This document shows positions 7,873 through 17,782 of a stretch of DNA of 64,000 nucleotides, piece by piece (the first letter of the stretch is position 1; each line of letters begins with the position of its first letter). Below the pieces are notes generated by a model. The model saw only the letters and a list, made by a program, of their open reading frames with translations, searched no databases and had not been told where the DNA came from. Source of the DNA: an uncultured Neisseriaceae bacterium. Its GTDB lineage: Bacteria > Pseudomonadota > Gammaproteobacteria > Burkholderiales > Neisseriaceae. A program made the translations under genes and the position numbers. The DNA is taken from contig CAMLPN010000003.1 of NCBI GenBank assembly GCA_946481965.1, positions 1 through 64,000 on the forward strand. Direction: 5' to 3'.

Positions 7873-10089
7873 TCAGCTTGAACTGAGTTTACTGTTTCTT
7901 AATCTTAGGGCATTAAGTAATACAGAAATAGAACTCATGGCCATCGCTGCACCGGCAATTACTGGGCTAAGCCAGCCAATGGCTGCTAGCGGTATACCCA
8001 GAATATTATAGAAAAATGCAAAAAATAGGTTTTGTTTTACCACGCGTACGGTAGCCTGTGCTAAGGCTAGTGCATCAGCCACCTGTGTTACTGAATGGCG
8101 CATCAGGGTAGCAGAAGCGGTATTAGTAGCCACATCTGCTCCTCCATACATAGCAAAGCTCACATCGGCGGCCGCCAGCGCCGGCGCATCGTTAATACCA
8201 TCACCGACCATAGCCACAACTTTGCCTTGTTGCATCAATTTCCCTATTGCATCCGCTTTAGCACGTGGATTCATTTGTCCTTGATAATGACTGATACCAA
8301 GTTGTTTGCCCACATACTCCACCACACTGTATTGATCGCCACTCATAATATGAATATCAATATTTTGTTGCTGCAAACGCTTGATTGCACTAACGGTATC
8401 TTCTTTTAATGCATCGGCAATTGCCAAAGCACCAACTACTTTATCATTGATCGCCACAACAACTATGCTGGCAATTTGCCATAATTGTTGTTGTCGTAAT
8501 TGCTCTGGTACGTTGAAACCACACCATGCAGGATTACCTACTTTAACTACACCATAACCTGCTATTTGTGCCTGAGTACCTTGTCCAATTTCACTGTGGC
8601 TATTGGTAGCCATTAATGCCGGCAGATTTTGCTGCTCTGCTGCTTGTATAACGGCTTGTGCCAAAGGGTGAGTAGTAAGCTGTTCAACCGCAGCAGCCAG
8701 TTGCAGGATTTGCTGATTATTGAAATCACTGTCCGGTACCTGCCACTGGGCAACAATCTGTGGTTTTCCACTAGTCAGCGTACCGGTTTTATCAAGCACA
8801 ACCGTATTAACCTGACTTGATCGTTCAAGTGAAGCTGCATCCTTAAACCATACCCCATAACGCGCGGAACGTCCCATACCAACCATCATAGCTGCTGGTG
8901 TAGCTAAGCCCAATGCACAAGGACATGCAATTACCAGTACAGCTACACCACGAGTAACAGCTTCATTCAGATCCCCACTAATCCACCAATTCAGACTAAA
9001 AGTAACGACTGAGATTACGACCACTGCAGGCACAAATACCATAGCTACTTTATCGGCCAGGCGCGCTATCGGTGCTTTACTGCCCTGAGCTTGTGCCAGC
9101 GCCTGCATCATATCGCCTAACAAAGTCTGACTGCCAAGAGTTTGTGCTTGATAAATTATGCTGCCATTACTAAGCAAAGCACCGGCGAGCACTTTATCAC
9201 CAGCCTGTTTTAACAAGGGCTTGGATTCACCGGTCAGATAGCTCTCGTCACACCAGGCTTGACCACTTTGAACTATGCCATCGGCGGCAATGCGGTTACC
9301 TGCATTAGTTTGAAGTATGTCGCCCTGACGAATCTCGCTTAGAGGTACATCCTGCCAACCATCATTAATTTGTTTGCGAACGATTTTCGGAGTGAGTTGA
9401 AGCAACATGCTCATGCTGTTCAGGCTTTGTTTTTTGGTTCGTTGCTCTAAGTATTTCCCTAAGGAAACAAAAGCTATAACCATGACACTGGCTTCAAAAT
9501 AAATATGCTGGTGTGCCTGATGATTATGAGTGAACAGCATAACGGTAGAATATAGCCAAATAGATACTGTTCCCAACGATACCAACACATCCATATTGGC
9601 CAAACCACCCTGTAATGATTTGAAAGCATCACGATAAAACGGCCATGCTAATCCTAGCTGGACAATAGAAGCCAGAATAAACTGCCATAATGGTGGTAGC
9701 ATCCAGTTCTGACCGATCAGCATTCCTAACATGCCTATCAGAAACGGTAAAGCAATAAGGCTGGTCAGTATTAATCTTAGAGGTACACCATGACTGGCTT
9801 CTGCATTAATCACTGCCTGCATATTCTCGAGATTGGAAGCATCAATCGCATGCGCTTTAAAACCTGCCTTAGCAATTAATTCCTCAATCTTTTGTTTACT
9901 CAGTATATCTGCATCAAAACTGGCTTGAAGCTCATCACTGGCAAAATTAACATCAGCAGTGATGATACCAGCCTGACGGCGCAATACCTTTTCTATGCGC
10001 GTGGCACAAGCCTGACAACTCATACCGTCAATTGCAAAGCGCGCCGTGATTAATCGTCCAGAAGGATTAACATTGCTTTTTTCCATCAT
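7873..10089 (-). CDS. copA: Copper(I)-exporting P-type ATPase
   Basis: CopA pumps cytoplasmic Cu(I) across the inner membrane. The 738-residue protein has one heavy-metal-binding domain (GMSCQACAT, Cys25 and Cys28), hydrophobic segments from about 103 to 210, an actuator-domain motif SYLTGES near 283, the transport-site motif CPC (389-391), the phosphorylated Asp433 in DKTGTLT, the THPLAQA motif, and GDGINDAPAL before the last two membrane helices. The gene follows copZ by 43 bases and both are read from a CueR-type promoter at 10385-10414. The single N-terminal binding domain is fewer than the two in E. coli CopA; the small chaperone gene next door complements it. Confidence 0.95.
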   Translation of the reverse strand: MMEKSNVNPSGRLITARFAIDGMSCQACATRIEKVLRRQAGIITADVNFASDELQASFDADILSKQKIEELIAKAGFKAHAIDASNLENMQAVINAEASHGVPLRLILTSLIALPFLIGMLGMLIGQNWMLPPLWQFILASIVQLGLAWPFYRDAFKSLQGGLANMDVLVSLGTVSIWLYSTVMLFTHNHQAHQHIYFEASVMVIAFVSLGKYLEQRTKKQSLNSMSMLLQLTPKIVRKQINDGWQDVPLSEIRQGDILQTNAGNRIAADGIVQSGQAWCDESYLTGESKPLLKQAGDKVLAGALLSNGSIIYQAQTLGSQTLLGDMMQALAQAQGSKAPIARLADKVAMVFVPAVVVISVVTFSLNWWISGDLNEAVTRGVAVLVIACPCALGLATPAAMMVGMGRSARYGVWFKDAASLERSSQVNTVVLDKTGTLTSGKPQIVAQWQVPDSDFNNQQILQLAAAVEQLTTHPLAQAVIQAAEQQNLPALMATNSHSEIGQGTQAQIAGYGVVKVGNPAWCGFNVPEQLRQQQLWQIASIVVVAINDKVVGALAIADALKEDTVSAIKRLQQQNIDIHIMSGDQYSVVEYVGKQLGISHYQGQMNPRAKADAIGKLMQQGKVVAMVGDGINDAPALAAADVSFAMYGGADVATNTASATLMRHSVTQVADALALAQATVRVVKQNLFFAFFYNILGIPLAAIGWLSPVIAGAAMAMSSISVLLNALRLRNSKLSSS

Positions 10090-10132
10090 TTCGCCCCAAC
10101 CTCATTTGCTACCAATCAATTTGATTCATATT

Positions 10133-10342
10133 TTAATTAATGACATCAAAGCCACTATCTTCTATAGCTGTTTTTAGTTCCTGCACACTTATCTGCTGCG
10201 GATCATAATCAATCTGAGCCAAACCACTCACATGATCCACGTTAACGCTATTTACACCACGACACTGTTGTAAAGCATTAGTCACGCTTTTTGCACAACC
10301 TCCACAAGTCATACCATCAATTTTGATTTGAATATTTGACAT
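10133..10342 (-). CDS. copZ: Copper chaperone, heavy-metal-associated domain
   Basis: This 69-residue protein is a lone HMA domain with the Cu(I)-binding motif GMTCGGCAKS near the N-terminus and the Asp-Tyr pair in IDYDPQQIS typical of CopZ/Atx1-like chaperones. It would carry Cu(I) to CopA. Ribosome-binding sequence tcaggagag precedes the ATG. It is the first gene of the copZ-copA operon. Confidence 0.92.
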   Translation of the reverse strand: MSNIQIKIDGMTCGGCAKSVTNALQQCRGVNSVNVDHVSGLAQIDYDPQQISVQELKTAIEDSGFDVIN

Positions 10343-10384
10343 TGCCCTCTCCTGATAAAAATTGAAAATTTACTACCGAAATGA

Positions 10385-10414
10385 GCTTAAACCTTAACTC
10401 TGTGGTAAAGTCAA
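10385..10414 (-). promoter_or_regulatory. CueR-type promoter/operator of copZ-copA
   Basis: Read on the minus strand, the -35 element TTGACT (10409-10414) and the -10-like TTAAGC (10385-10390) are separated by 18 bases containing the imperfect palindrome ACTTTACC-N5-GTTAAGGT. The geometry matches, base for base in length, the E. coli copA promoter as I remember it (TTGACC to TTAACC). Over-long spacers of this kind are what MerR-family activators correct. The cueR gene starts 30 bases away on the other strand. Confidence 0.85.
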
Positions 10415-10444
10415 GTTTTTGATATCCGGGCGACAGATACCATC

Positions 10445-10873
10445 ATGAATATCAGTACCGCTGAAAAATTAAGCGGTTTATCCGCTAAAACCATACGCGA
10501 TTATGAACAGGCTGGTTTGATTCATCCGCAGCGACAATCTAATGGCTACCGTACTTATAATGACGAAGATATTGCCACTTTATGCTTTATCCGCCATGCT
10601 CGTGAGGTTGATTTTTCACTGGCACAGATCGCAGAATTACTGGCTTTACGCGATAATCCCCATCGTGCCAGTTATGATGTCAAAACCTTAGTGGGTGAGC
10701 ATTTAAATAAACTAACGGAAAAAATAAATTATTTAAACAGCATGAAAAATACCTTGGAACAATGGTATAACCAATGTGATGGTAATGAAAAATCTGAATG
10801 TGCGATCATCAACGGCTTAAATAGGCATGATAATCAACATTTGGCTAAACAGCATAAGCATCACAATAGTTAA
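10445..10873 (+). CDS. cueR: Copper-responsive MerR-family activator
   Basis: CueR activates copA in response to Cu(I). The 142-residue protein has the MerR winged helix (AEKLSGLSAKTIRDYEQAGL) and the linear-metal-binding loop with Cys111 and Cys119 (CDGNEKSEC), eight residues apart as in CueR. Ser76 sits at the position that selects monovalent ions. The C-terminus is His-rich (HDNQHLAKQHKHH), which is longer than in E. coli and may bind extra metal. It is divergent from copZ-copA and shares their promoter region. Confidence 0.92.
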   Translation: MNISTAEKLSGLSAKTIRDYEQAGLIHPQRQSNGYRTYNDEDIATLCFIRHAREVDFSLAQIAELLALRDNPHRASYDVKTLVGEHLNKLTEKINYLNSMKNTLEQWYNQCDGNEKSECAIINGLNRHDNQHLAKQHKHHNS

Positions 10874-11005
10874 TTATTAATGAGTAAAAATATTTGGCAT
10901 TACTTAATTTATTGTGATTTAGCCGCCCAAACAAATTTTTTTTCCATTTGAAATCCGCTAGAATAAGCGGCTTTTGTAACCTATTCTTTAGCGATTACCG
11001 TATTT

Positions 11006-14000
11006 ATGCGTCTAACCCATATCAAGCTGTCTGGTTTTAAATCATTTGTCGATCCCACAACAATTGCGGTTCCGGGCAGACTGGTAGCTATCATCGGTCC
11101 CAACGGGTGTGGTAAGAGTAATGTTATTGATGCAATTCGCTGGGTCTTGGGTGAAGCATCAGCCAAACAATTACGTGGCGAAAGCATGCAGGATGTCATT
11201 TTTAATGGTGCGAATACCAGAAGACCGGCACCACGCGCCAGTGTAGAACTGGTTTTCAATAATAGCGATGGTCAACTACAGGGAACATGGGGACAATATA
11301 CAGAAGTTGCTATTAAACGGCAGTTAACTAGACAGGGTGATTCCACCTATTTTATTAACAATCAGGTAGTACGTCGGCGCGATATTACTGATTTGTTTTT
11401 AGGAACTGGCGTAGGAGCGCGCGGATATGCCGTCATTGAACAGGGAATGATCTCACGCATTATCGAAGCTCGTCCGGAAGAACTGCGTTCTTATATCGAA
11501 GAAGCGGCCGGTGTTTCCAAATACAAAGAGCGCCGACGTGAAACTGAAAATAGATTAAAAGATACTCGCGAACATTTACAACGACTGGCAGATTTACAAT
11601 CTGAACTGGATCGGCAGGTAGAAAAACTCCAACGTCAGGCTAATACAGCCCAGCGCTATCAGGAACTAAAAAATCAATTAGCCAATAAACAAAATTTATT
11701 CGATTACAGCCAATGGCAAGTGGCTTTACAGCAGGCAGATGCTGCTACAGATTTATACCAGCAACATATGCTGGAGCAGGAAAATCTCACAACACAATTA
11801 CATTCCTTAGAAGAACAACTACAACAACTACGCCAACAGGAACAACATCAGCAACAGCAAGTTCGCCAAGCTGAAATGCAGCGTGCCAATTTACGTGAGC
11901 AATGGGCCAGACTTGAAGAACAGATCCGCCATCGACGAGACTGGCAACAACGAATCGCCAAAGAACAGGCACAGGCACAAATACAACTGCAACAGTTGCA
12001 GCAAGAAGATTTACAGCACATTGAACAACTGGAACTGGCTACCAGAGAACTGGAAGAAAAGCAATTAGAACAGGAAGAATGGGCACTGCAAATTGCAGAA
12101 TATGAATCCTGCCTGCCAGAACTGGAAGAACAAGCACAACTTAGCGAACGCACTCGATATAATCAGCATAATGAACTCATCAGACTCGAACGCGAACTGG
12201 CAATCAAACAGCAACAATTACAGCATTCAGCTGCTAATCTTGATCAGTTACATCAACGTCAACATCGACTTAATGATGAATTGTCTAAGCTAGATCTACC
12301 ACAGGGAAATGAACTAAAACTTGCGCAACAATCTGTATCCGAACAGGAAACAATTGTTCAACAACTGGAAGAAAACCTACTCGAATACGAACAAAATCGT
12401 GATCATATTCGACAAAATCTTGCTACGGCACAACTACAGTACCGTGAAATTGAAAAGCAACATCTGACTCTTGCTGCACAAATACAAGCCCTTGCAGCAA
12501 TGCTTCCCCTACCTGAACGATCTACTAATGCAGTTGAAACAAACGACTCCGTTTCAGCATTATGGCAATTTCTGCAAGTCACCCCCAAGTGGCAACATGC
12601 CACCAGCGTTGTCCTTGGTCATAAATTACATGCCCGCCAATCCACACAAATTGAGCACGACATAAATCCACACAGTCAGACAACTGTGTGGATAAATCAG
12701 CAAAATGCACCACAAATTTCTTCTCCCTCTATGGCTACTCCTGCATTAATGCAGCATGTACAGGTACAGTCACCATTTACAGAAGCAATCGAACACTGGT
12801 TAGCAAACATATATTGTGCAGAAACACTGGAAATTGCCTTACAACAGCAATCTGAACTGACTGGACAACAACTGATTATCACGCCAGAAGGACACTGTGT
12901 AGATGCCATCAGCGTTTCATTATTTAGCGAAGACCATGGCGAAAATCTGCTGCAACGTCGACAACAACTACTGGAGCAGCAGCAAGCACTGGAAGATTTG
13001 CAACAACCATTGGCGCAGGCAGAAAAAACCATGCAGCTAACGCAGCAAAATCTGCTCACAATTGATTCACAAATCGAACAATGTCAGAAACAATTAAAGC
13101 AACAGCAACAAAGCTGGCAAAAGGCCACCACTGAGGCGAATGAACTTCTGGCTCGTACCAATCAGAGCCAACTTCGCTGGCAACATATCAAGCAGGAAAA
13201 CGCTGTAATTAATGCTGAAACAGAGCAGCAACAGCATCTTTTACAACAGGCTCAGGCAGACAGTGAAAACCTCGCACTTGCTATTGAACAGTTGCGACCA
13301 CAATTACAAAATCACACCGAGCAACAACAAAATCGTCAGCAAATCTTAAAACAAACACAGCTAACTTTACTGGAAGCCAGACGTCAGCAAGGCATGATAG
13401 AAATGGCCATTGTTCGCTTACAGCAACGCTTACATACAGCCAGTCAGGAACGACAACGTATTGCGCGTGAAAGCGAACGCTGGCAGGAACGTCAAAGTGA
13501 ACTGGCACTCGGAATAGCTGAGCAGCAACTTGAAGACGATCAGACTGAACAAATCGAAACTCTTAGTACGCAAATTTCTACCGCGACAGAACAATGTGAA
13601 CACGAACAACAGCAATTGCAGATATTACAGCAGCAAATCCAGCACATACAGCAACAACAGCACCAGCTCAACACCAGCATGCCTGAAGTACAGACAAGCA
13701 CGCAACAATATCTGCTCCAGCAACAGGAAGCTTTACTGAATGCCAAACGTTTTCACGAAGTATTACAGCAACATCATGCTGATATCGACGAGCTGGCACA
13801 ACAATCCGCCGAAAAAGCAGACACCGTTCCGCAATTAAGCCAGCAGATTACCGCACTAGCCCAAAAAATTAACGCCTTAGGGGCGGTTAACTTAGCTGCC
13901 TTAGAAGAGCTGGAAGAAACCAATGAACGTGCCCAGTATTATCAGACACAAACAGCAGATGTACAGGCAGCCATTGCTTTGCTGGAAGAAGCCATCCGTA

Positions 14001-14491
14001 CAATTGATGAGGAAACCAAATCTCGTTTTAAAAAAACCTTTGATGCAGTAAACCAAAAAGTACAAGATTATTTCCCTACTCTGTTTGGCGGTGGTGAAGC
14101 CAGACTGGATATGGTAGGTGATGATTTACTGACTGCCGGTGTATCCATCATGGCGCGACCACCGGGTAAAAGAAATAGTACCATTCATCTGCTTTCAGGT
14201 GGTGAAAAAGCACTGACTGCCATGAGTCTGGTATTTGCGCTGTTCAGTCTGAATCCAGCACCATTTTGTCTGTTAGATGAAGTAGACGCTCCACTGGATG
14301 ACGCCAATACCAGTCGTTTTTGTCACCTGGTACAACAAATGTCATCGCAAACCCAGTTCGTCTACATTTCACATAATCGGCTGACAATGGAAATGGCCGA
14401 GCAACTGGTTGGTGTGACCATGCAGGAAAAAGGCGTATCACGGATTGTGGAAGTTAACATCAGGCAGGCGTTGGATATGGCCGAAGCGTGA
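11006..14491 (+). CDS. smc: Chromosome partition/condensation protein SMC
   Basis: This 1161-residue protein is a full-length SMC ATPase. The Walker A motif IGPNGCGKSNVIDAIRW is near residue 30, a first coiled coil runs from about 165 to 500, a hinge lies at about 510-640, and the second coil leads to the signature LSGGEKALTAMSLVFALF and Walker B LLDEVDAPLDD near the C-terminus. SMC, with ScpA and ScpB, compacts and separates chromosomes. The coiled coils are extraordinarily rich in Gln, with many consecutive Gln codons. The nearest partner genes (scpA, scpB) are not in the window. The ATG at 11006 gives MRLTHIKLSGFKSFVDP, the usual SMC beginning. Confidence 0.96.
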   Translation: MRLTHIKLSGFKSFVDPTTIAVPGRLVAIIGPNGCGKSNVIDAIRWVLGEASAKQLRGESMQDVIFNGANTRRPAPRASVELVFNNSDGQLQGTWGQYTEVAIKRQLTRQGDSTYFINNQVVRRRDITDLFLGTGVGARGYAVIEQGMISRIIEARPEELRSYIEEAAGVSKYKERRRETENRLKDTREHLQRLADLQSELDRQVEKLQRQANTAQRYQELKNQLANKQNLFDYSQWQVALQQADAATDLYQQHMLEQENLTTQLHSLEEQLQQLRQQEQHQQQQVRQAEMQRANLREQWARLEEQIRHRRDWQQRIAKEQAQAQIQLQQLQQEDLQHIEQLELATRELEEKQLEQEEWALQIAEYESCLPELEEQAQLSERTRYNQHNELIRLERELAIKQQQLQHSAANLDQLHQRQHRLNDELSKLDLPQGNELKLAQQSVSEQETIVQQLEENLLEYEQNRDHIRQNLATAQLQYREIEKQHLTLAAQIQALAAMLPLPERSTNAVETNDSVSALWQFLQVTPKWQHATSVVLGHKLHARQSTQIEHDINPHSQTTVWINQQNAPQISSPSMATPALMQHVQVQSPFTEAIEHWLANIYCAETLEIALQQQSELTGQQLIITPEGHCVDAISVSLFSEDHGENLLQRRQQLLEQQQALEDLQQPLAQAEKTMQLTQQNLLTIDSQIEQCQKQLKQQQQSWQKATTEANELLARTNQSQLRWQHIKQENAVINAETEQQQHLLQQAQADSENLALAIEQLRPQLQNHTEQQQNRQQILKQTQLTLLEARRQQGMIEMAIVRLQQRLHTASQERQRIARESERWQERQSELALGIAEQQLEDDQTEQIETLSTQISTATEQCEHEQQQLQILQQQIQHIQQQQHQLNTSMPEVQTSTQQYLLQQQEALLNAKRFHEVLQQHHADIDELAQQSAEKADTVPQLSQQITALAQKINALGAVNLAALEELEETNERAQYYQTQTADVQAAIALLEEAIRTIDEETKSRFKKTFDAVNQKVQDYFPTLFGGGEARLDMVGDDLLTAGVSIMARPPGKRNSTIHLLSGGEKALTAMSLVFALFSLNPAPFCLLDEVDAPLDDANTSRFCHLVQQMSSQTQFVYISHNRLTMEMAEQLVGVTMQEKGVSRIVEVNIRQALDMAEA

Positions 14492-14621
14492 TAATCACAA
14501 TACCTATTTATACCTAAAAATCGATCAGCAGAATTTATTAAATTCATGTAACAATTCAAATGGTAAAACCTCTCACAACTTTTAATTTATAATTTGCAGC
14601 AAATTTTTCCGATTGGTCTGT

Positions 14622-15899
14622 ATGCTACTGAATCTTCTATATCAATTTTTATGGCAGATTGCCCCCCCCTTTTTACGTCGCTATTTACGTCGTCGGGCAA
14701 AACTGGCTCCAGCCTATGCAGATAATTGGCAGGAACGTTTTGGTAAATCCTATCCGCAACCTGTCAAACAAGCCATCTGGATTCATGTTGTTTCCGTAGG
14801 TGAGACTCGGGCCGCAGTACAGTTTATTCGCGAATTACAACATTTCTTTCCGACTTCACCACTGTTGATGACTCAAACCACGCCTACCGGTCGTGCCACA
14901 GTACAACATTTTTTTCCTGAAGCGCAGTGTCGTTACTTACCTTATGACAAAAAAAAATGGGTAAAACAATTTATTCGTGACCATCAGCCCCTATTTGGCG
15001 TACTGATGGAAACTGAAATTTGGCCTAATTTGATCAGCGTATGTGCACAGAATCACATACCCTTATTTATGGCAAATGCTCGTTTATCTGAAAAATCACT
15101 TCGTGGCTATCTAAAAGTGCGCTCTTTGGTCGCCCCCGCATTAGCAACATTAACTGGCTGCTTTGCGCAGACTGAAGCCGACGCCAAGCGTTTAAAAGCC
15201 ATTGGAGCAGCAAATATTCAGATCAGTGGTAACATTAAATACGATATTTCTCCTCCACCAGAAATGTATGCCTTAGCCAAAACTTTCAAACAACGTATTG
15301 GCCATAGACCAGTAGTGGTCTGCGCCAGCACACGCTATTACCATGGTATCGATGAAGCGCAGTTACTACTTGATGCATGGGCAAAACAACATAAAAATAA
15401 TATATTACTCATCATCATTCCACGTCACACCGAAAGATTTGCACCAACATTCGAATATGCACAAAAATTAAATTTTATCACTCAGAAACGCAGTGATAAT
15501 CAGGAAATTGCTGAAAATACCCAAGTCTGGATTGGAGACAGCATAGGTGAAGTATTTGCCTACTATATGTGTGCCGATATAGCATTTGTCGGTGGTAGTT
15601 TGGTGGATAGTGGTTGTCACAATATCATTGAACCTATAGCCTGCCATTTGCCCACCTTATTTGGTCCATCCACCTATAATTTTGCTGATGTCGCTCCTAA
15701 AGCATTAGCAGCAGGCGCTGCACAACAAATACAAACCGCCCAAGACTGGGCAACAACAACCTTAACATTACTGGATAGTCCGGCGGAGCGTCGGAAAATG
15801 TCAGATTGTGCGCATACATTTATACTTCAGCATCGTGGCGCCAGCAAAAGAATTGCACAGGCTATTTATAAAAAAATGTCCTTATTCAAGGCAGATTGA
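14622..15899 (+). CDS. waaA: 3-deoxy-D-manno-octulosonic acid (Kdo) transferase
   Basis: WaaA (KdtA) adds Kdo to lipid A at the inner membrane, the step that joins lipid A to the core of lipopolysaccharide. The product is about 425 residues and shows the conserved WIHVVSVGETRAA, GVLMETEIWPNL and ANARLSEKS stretches, and FVGGSLVDSGCHNIIEP near the C-terminus. The N-terminal hydrophobic helix (LLNLLYQFLWQ) would hold it to the membrane. I chose ATG at 14622; a TTG three codons upstream is possible but less likely. It follows smc by 130 bases and may have its own promoter. Confidence 0.95.
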   Translation: MLLNLLYQFLWQIAPPFLRRYLRRRAKLAPAYADNWQERFGKSYPQPVKQAIWIHVVSVGETRAAVQFIRELQHFFPTSPLLMTQTTPTGRATVQHFFPEAQCRYLPYDKKKWVKQFIRDHQPLFGVLMETEIWPNLISVCAQNHIPLFMANARLSEKSLRGYLKVRSLVAPALATLTGCFAQTEADAKRLKAIGAANIQISGNIKYDISPPPEMYALAKTFKQRIGHRPVVVCASTRYYHGIDEAQLLLDAWAKQHKNNILLIIIPRHTERFAPTFEYAQKLNFITQKRSDNQEIAENTQVWIGDSIGEVFAYYMCADIAFVGGSLVDSGCHNIIEPIACHLPTLFGPSTYNFADVAPKALAAGAAQQIQTAQDWATTTLTLLDSPAERRKMSDCAHTFILQHRGASKRIAQAIYKKMSLFKAD

Positions 15900-15949
15900 A
15901 TTGAGTTTATTGTATAGAAAATAAATGCAATTTATAGATATTGTCTGCA

Positions 15950-15973
15950 TGTAGCTAAATTTATTTAGCTACA
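15950..15973. terminator. Hairpin downstream of waaA
   Basis: A perfect 10-bp stem (tgtagctaaa / tttagctaca) with the loop ttta lies about 50 bases beyond the waaA stop. There is no clear T-run after it, so it is a weak terminator or just a stabilising 3' structure. Confidence 0.45.
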
Positions 15974-16148
15974 AGAAATTCTAATGAGTATTTATAAAAT
16001 CCAAGGAAAACAAATAAGTGCATATTTATACTTAAATCATAACTTAACTTTAATAATATCTAATTATGTTAATTAATCAGATATTTTTCTACCTGATCTA
16101 TTTATAACCAGATTTTTTATACTCATTAGATTTTTACGAAATATTAAA

Positions 16149-17579
16149 TTAATTACTTAATTTGTATATTTTGTTGAAAATTTCTTTGTATTGCTCAAAT
16201 TCTTGTATTAAATGTTCTTTTGGCATTGTTAACAATTTTTTCATAATATCAATTTCCCTCATACATGCTTGTTCTGAATTTTGGTGTCTAAGTATAGTTG
16301 TATGATCCAATTGTTTTTTTTCATCTGCGTAAAATTTCTGAATTCGTTTCAATTCATTGTCATACCATTCTTTTTTTTGCTGTTTTAGTTCTTCAAAGAA
16401 GCTCAAATTTTCACGTGTTATATCAATTCTACGATCAATACTATGATAAAAACGATATTTATCAAAACTATGCATGACAATATATTTTCTAGGTTTATTT
16501 TGACTTCCTTTTTCAAAAACAATCAGATAAGTAAAATCACATTCGCCTTCACCATAAAATCCATGTTTAACATATATCAAATCACCTTCTTGCTTTATCC
16601 ACAATCCATATTTATCTTTATTTGGTGCTCGATTACGTGAAAGTCGACCCTCAAGTTTTAAAACTTCAAAAGTTTTGCCTTTAAGAAATACACCTGCTGA
16701 ACGTTCAATATTGGACCAGCTTAACTTTAAATCAGGCCTAACTAGGAAATTTCTTTGCTGATAATCCTTTTCGATTCTAATATTATCAAATAGATCATTT
16801 TTCTCTTCATTACTTAATAATTTCTTTTTAATTGGTTTATCATTTGAAAACCAAACACTCGTATTTAAGACTTTTTTTCTGATTAACAGTTCTTTGGGAA
16901 TATTCACAGAAAGGTCAACGAACTTATCGGTTTCAATTTCAAAATTTAGAGATTTCACATGCCTAAATCTATCTTCAGAACCATTTAATTGATTATTGAT
17001 ATCAAATTTATTTCTAAAAATAGGGATATATTTATCTGTGTCAATATTAGAGAAATCACGACTTTCCGATGTTTGAAAATTCGGATAATGAAAATAAATA
17101 CTTTTAAGAACATACTGTTGATTATCATTCATAGTAGGTTTAGGAATATCAAAGTTTATGATTTGATTATTTCTATCAATTTTTAAATTGGTCGCAAATG
17201 CAATTTGATTTATTTTGTTATAAACAATCAACTTATCTTCAACTCCCAAAATACCCTTCAATGATAAAAATGATGCTCTATTTTTTTCTATCGTTGTTTT
17301 GATGATGGAACCTGTTTTATCAATTATAGGCACATATTCTGCTAATATTTTGATATTCTTTTGTGGAAAGTTTTTTTTAAAATCTTCATTTTCTCTACGA
17401 GTTAAAAAAGGATTATAAAAATCATCAATTTGTAAATTGACATGTAAAAATTCCTTGGCTTCAGAACTATTTATTAATTGGTAGTCAAATTTTGTAACGG
17501 ATTTCTCGTGTTTATTAGCATAAGAACTTGGTGAAAAACCCACCAAGAACAAGGTAATCAAAAATATTATTCTTTTCAT
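16149..17579 (-). CDS. Secreted protein of unknown function
   Basis: I do not recognise this family. From the ATG at 17579 the product is 476 residues and begins with a signal peptide (MKRIIFLITLFLVGFSPSSYA) with a probable cut after Ala; a further ATG 12 bases upstream is possible. The rest is hydrophilic, rich in Lys, Asn and Ile, with few cysteines, and ends in a charged helical stretch rich in Lys and Glu. No lipobox, transmembrane segment or known enzymatic motif is visible. The gene is markedly more AT-rich than smc or waaA next to it, consistent with acquisition or weak selection. It may be exported to the periplasm or outer surface. Confidence 0.7.
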   Translation of the reverse strand: MKRIIFLITLFLVGFSPSSYANKHEKSVTKFDYQLINSSEAKEFLHVNLQIDDFYNPFLTRRENEDFKKNFPQKNIKILAEYVPIIDKTGSIIKTTIEKNRASFLSLKGILGVEDKLIVYNKINQIAFATNLKIDRNNQIINFDIPKPTMNDNQQYVLKSIYFHYPNFQTSESRDFSNIDTDKYIPIFRNKFDINNQLNGSEDRFRHVKSLNFEIETDKFVDLSVNIPKELLIRKKVLNTSVWFSNDKPIKKKLLSNEEKNDLFDNIRIEKDYQQRNFLVRPDLKLSWSNIERSAGVFLKGKTFEVLKLEGRLSRNRAPNKDKYGLWIKQEGDLIYVKHGFYGEGECDFTYLIVFEKGSQNKPRKYIVMHSFDKYRFYHSIDRRIDITRENLSFFEELKQQKKEWYDNELKRIQKFYADEKKQLDHTTILRHQNSEQACMREIDIMKKLLTMPKEHLIQEFEQYKEIFNKIYKLSN

Positions 17580-17732
17580 ATATATCATCATAATTAAACA
17601 ATTACATATTTCATATTATTGAGCAGATGACAAGATAAAAACGTTAATCTAACAATCAGAAGTCAAAAGGTTTGGTATTTAGAAAATAATTTGCTTACTA
17701 TACTGTTAAATTAGTTTACATACAATATTGAT

Positions 17733-17762
17733 AAAAAAATCGGTCATATAAAATAGACCGAC
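17733..17762 (-). terminator. Intrinsic terminator of the sulfatase-fold gene
   Basis: On the minus strand a 6-bp stem (tcggtc / gaccga) with a 10-base AT loop is followed by a run of seven T (17733-17739). It sits about 20 bases after the stop of the gene at 17783-19213. Confidence 0.75.
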
Positions 17763-17782
17763 TTTGTTATTTTCAAAATTGC

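Noticed and set aside
10955..10970. Hairpin ccgct / agcgg before smc considered as a cueR terminator
   Set aside because: The stem is only 5 bp and overlaps a TAGAAT sequence that could be the smc -10 element, so the role is unclear.
11787..13746. Several Cys/Ser-rich antisense frames inside smc
   Set aside because: These are the complement of Gln-rich coiled-coil codons (CAA/CAG), an artefact of composition.
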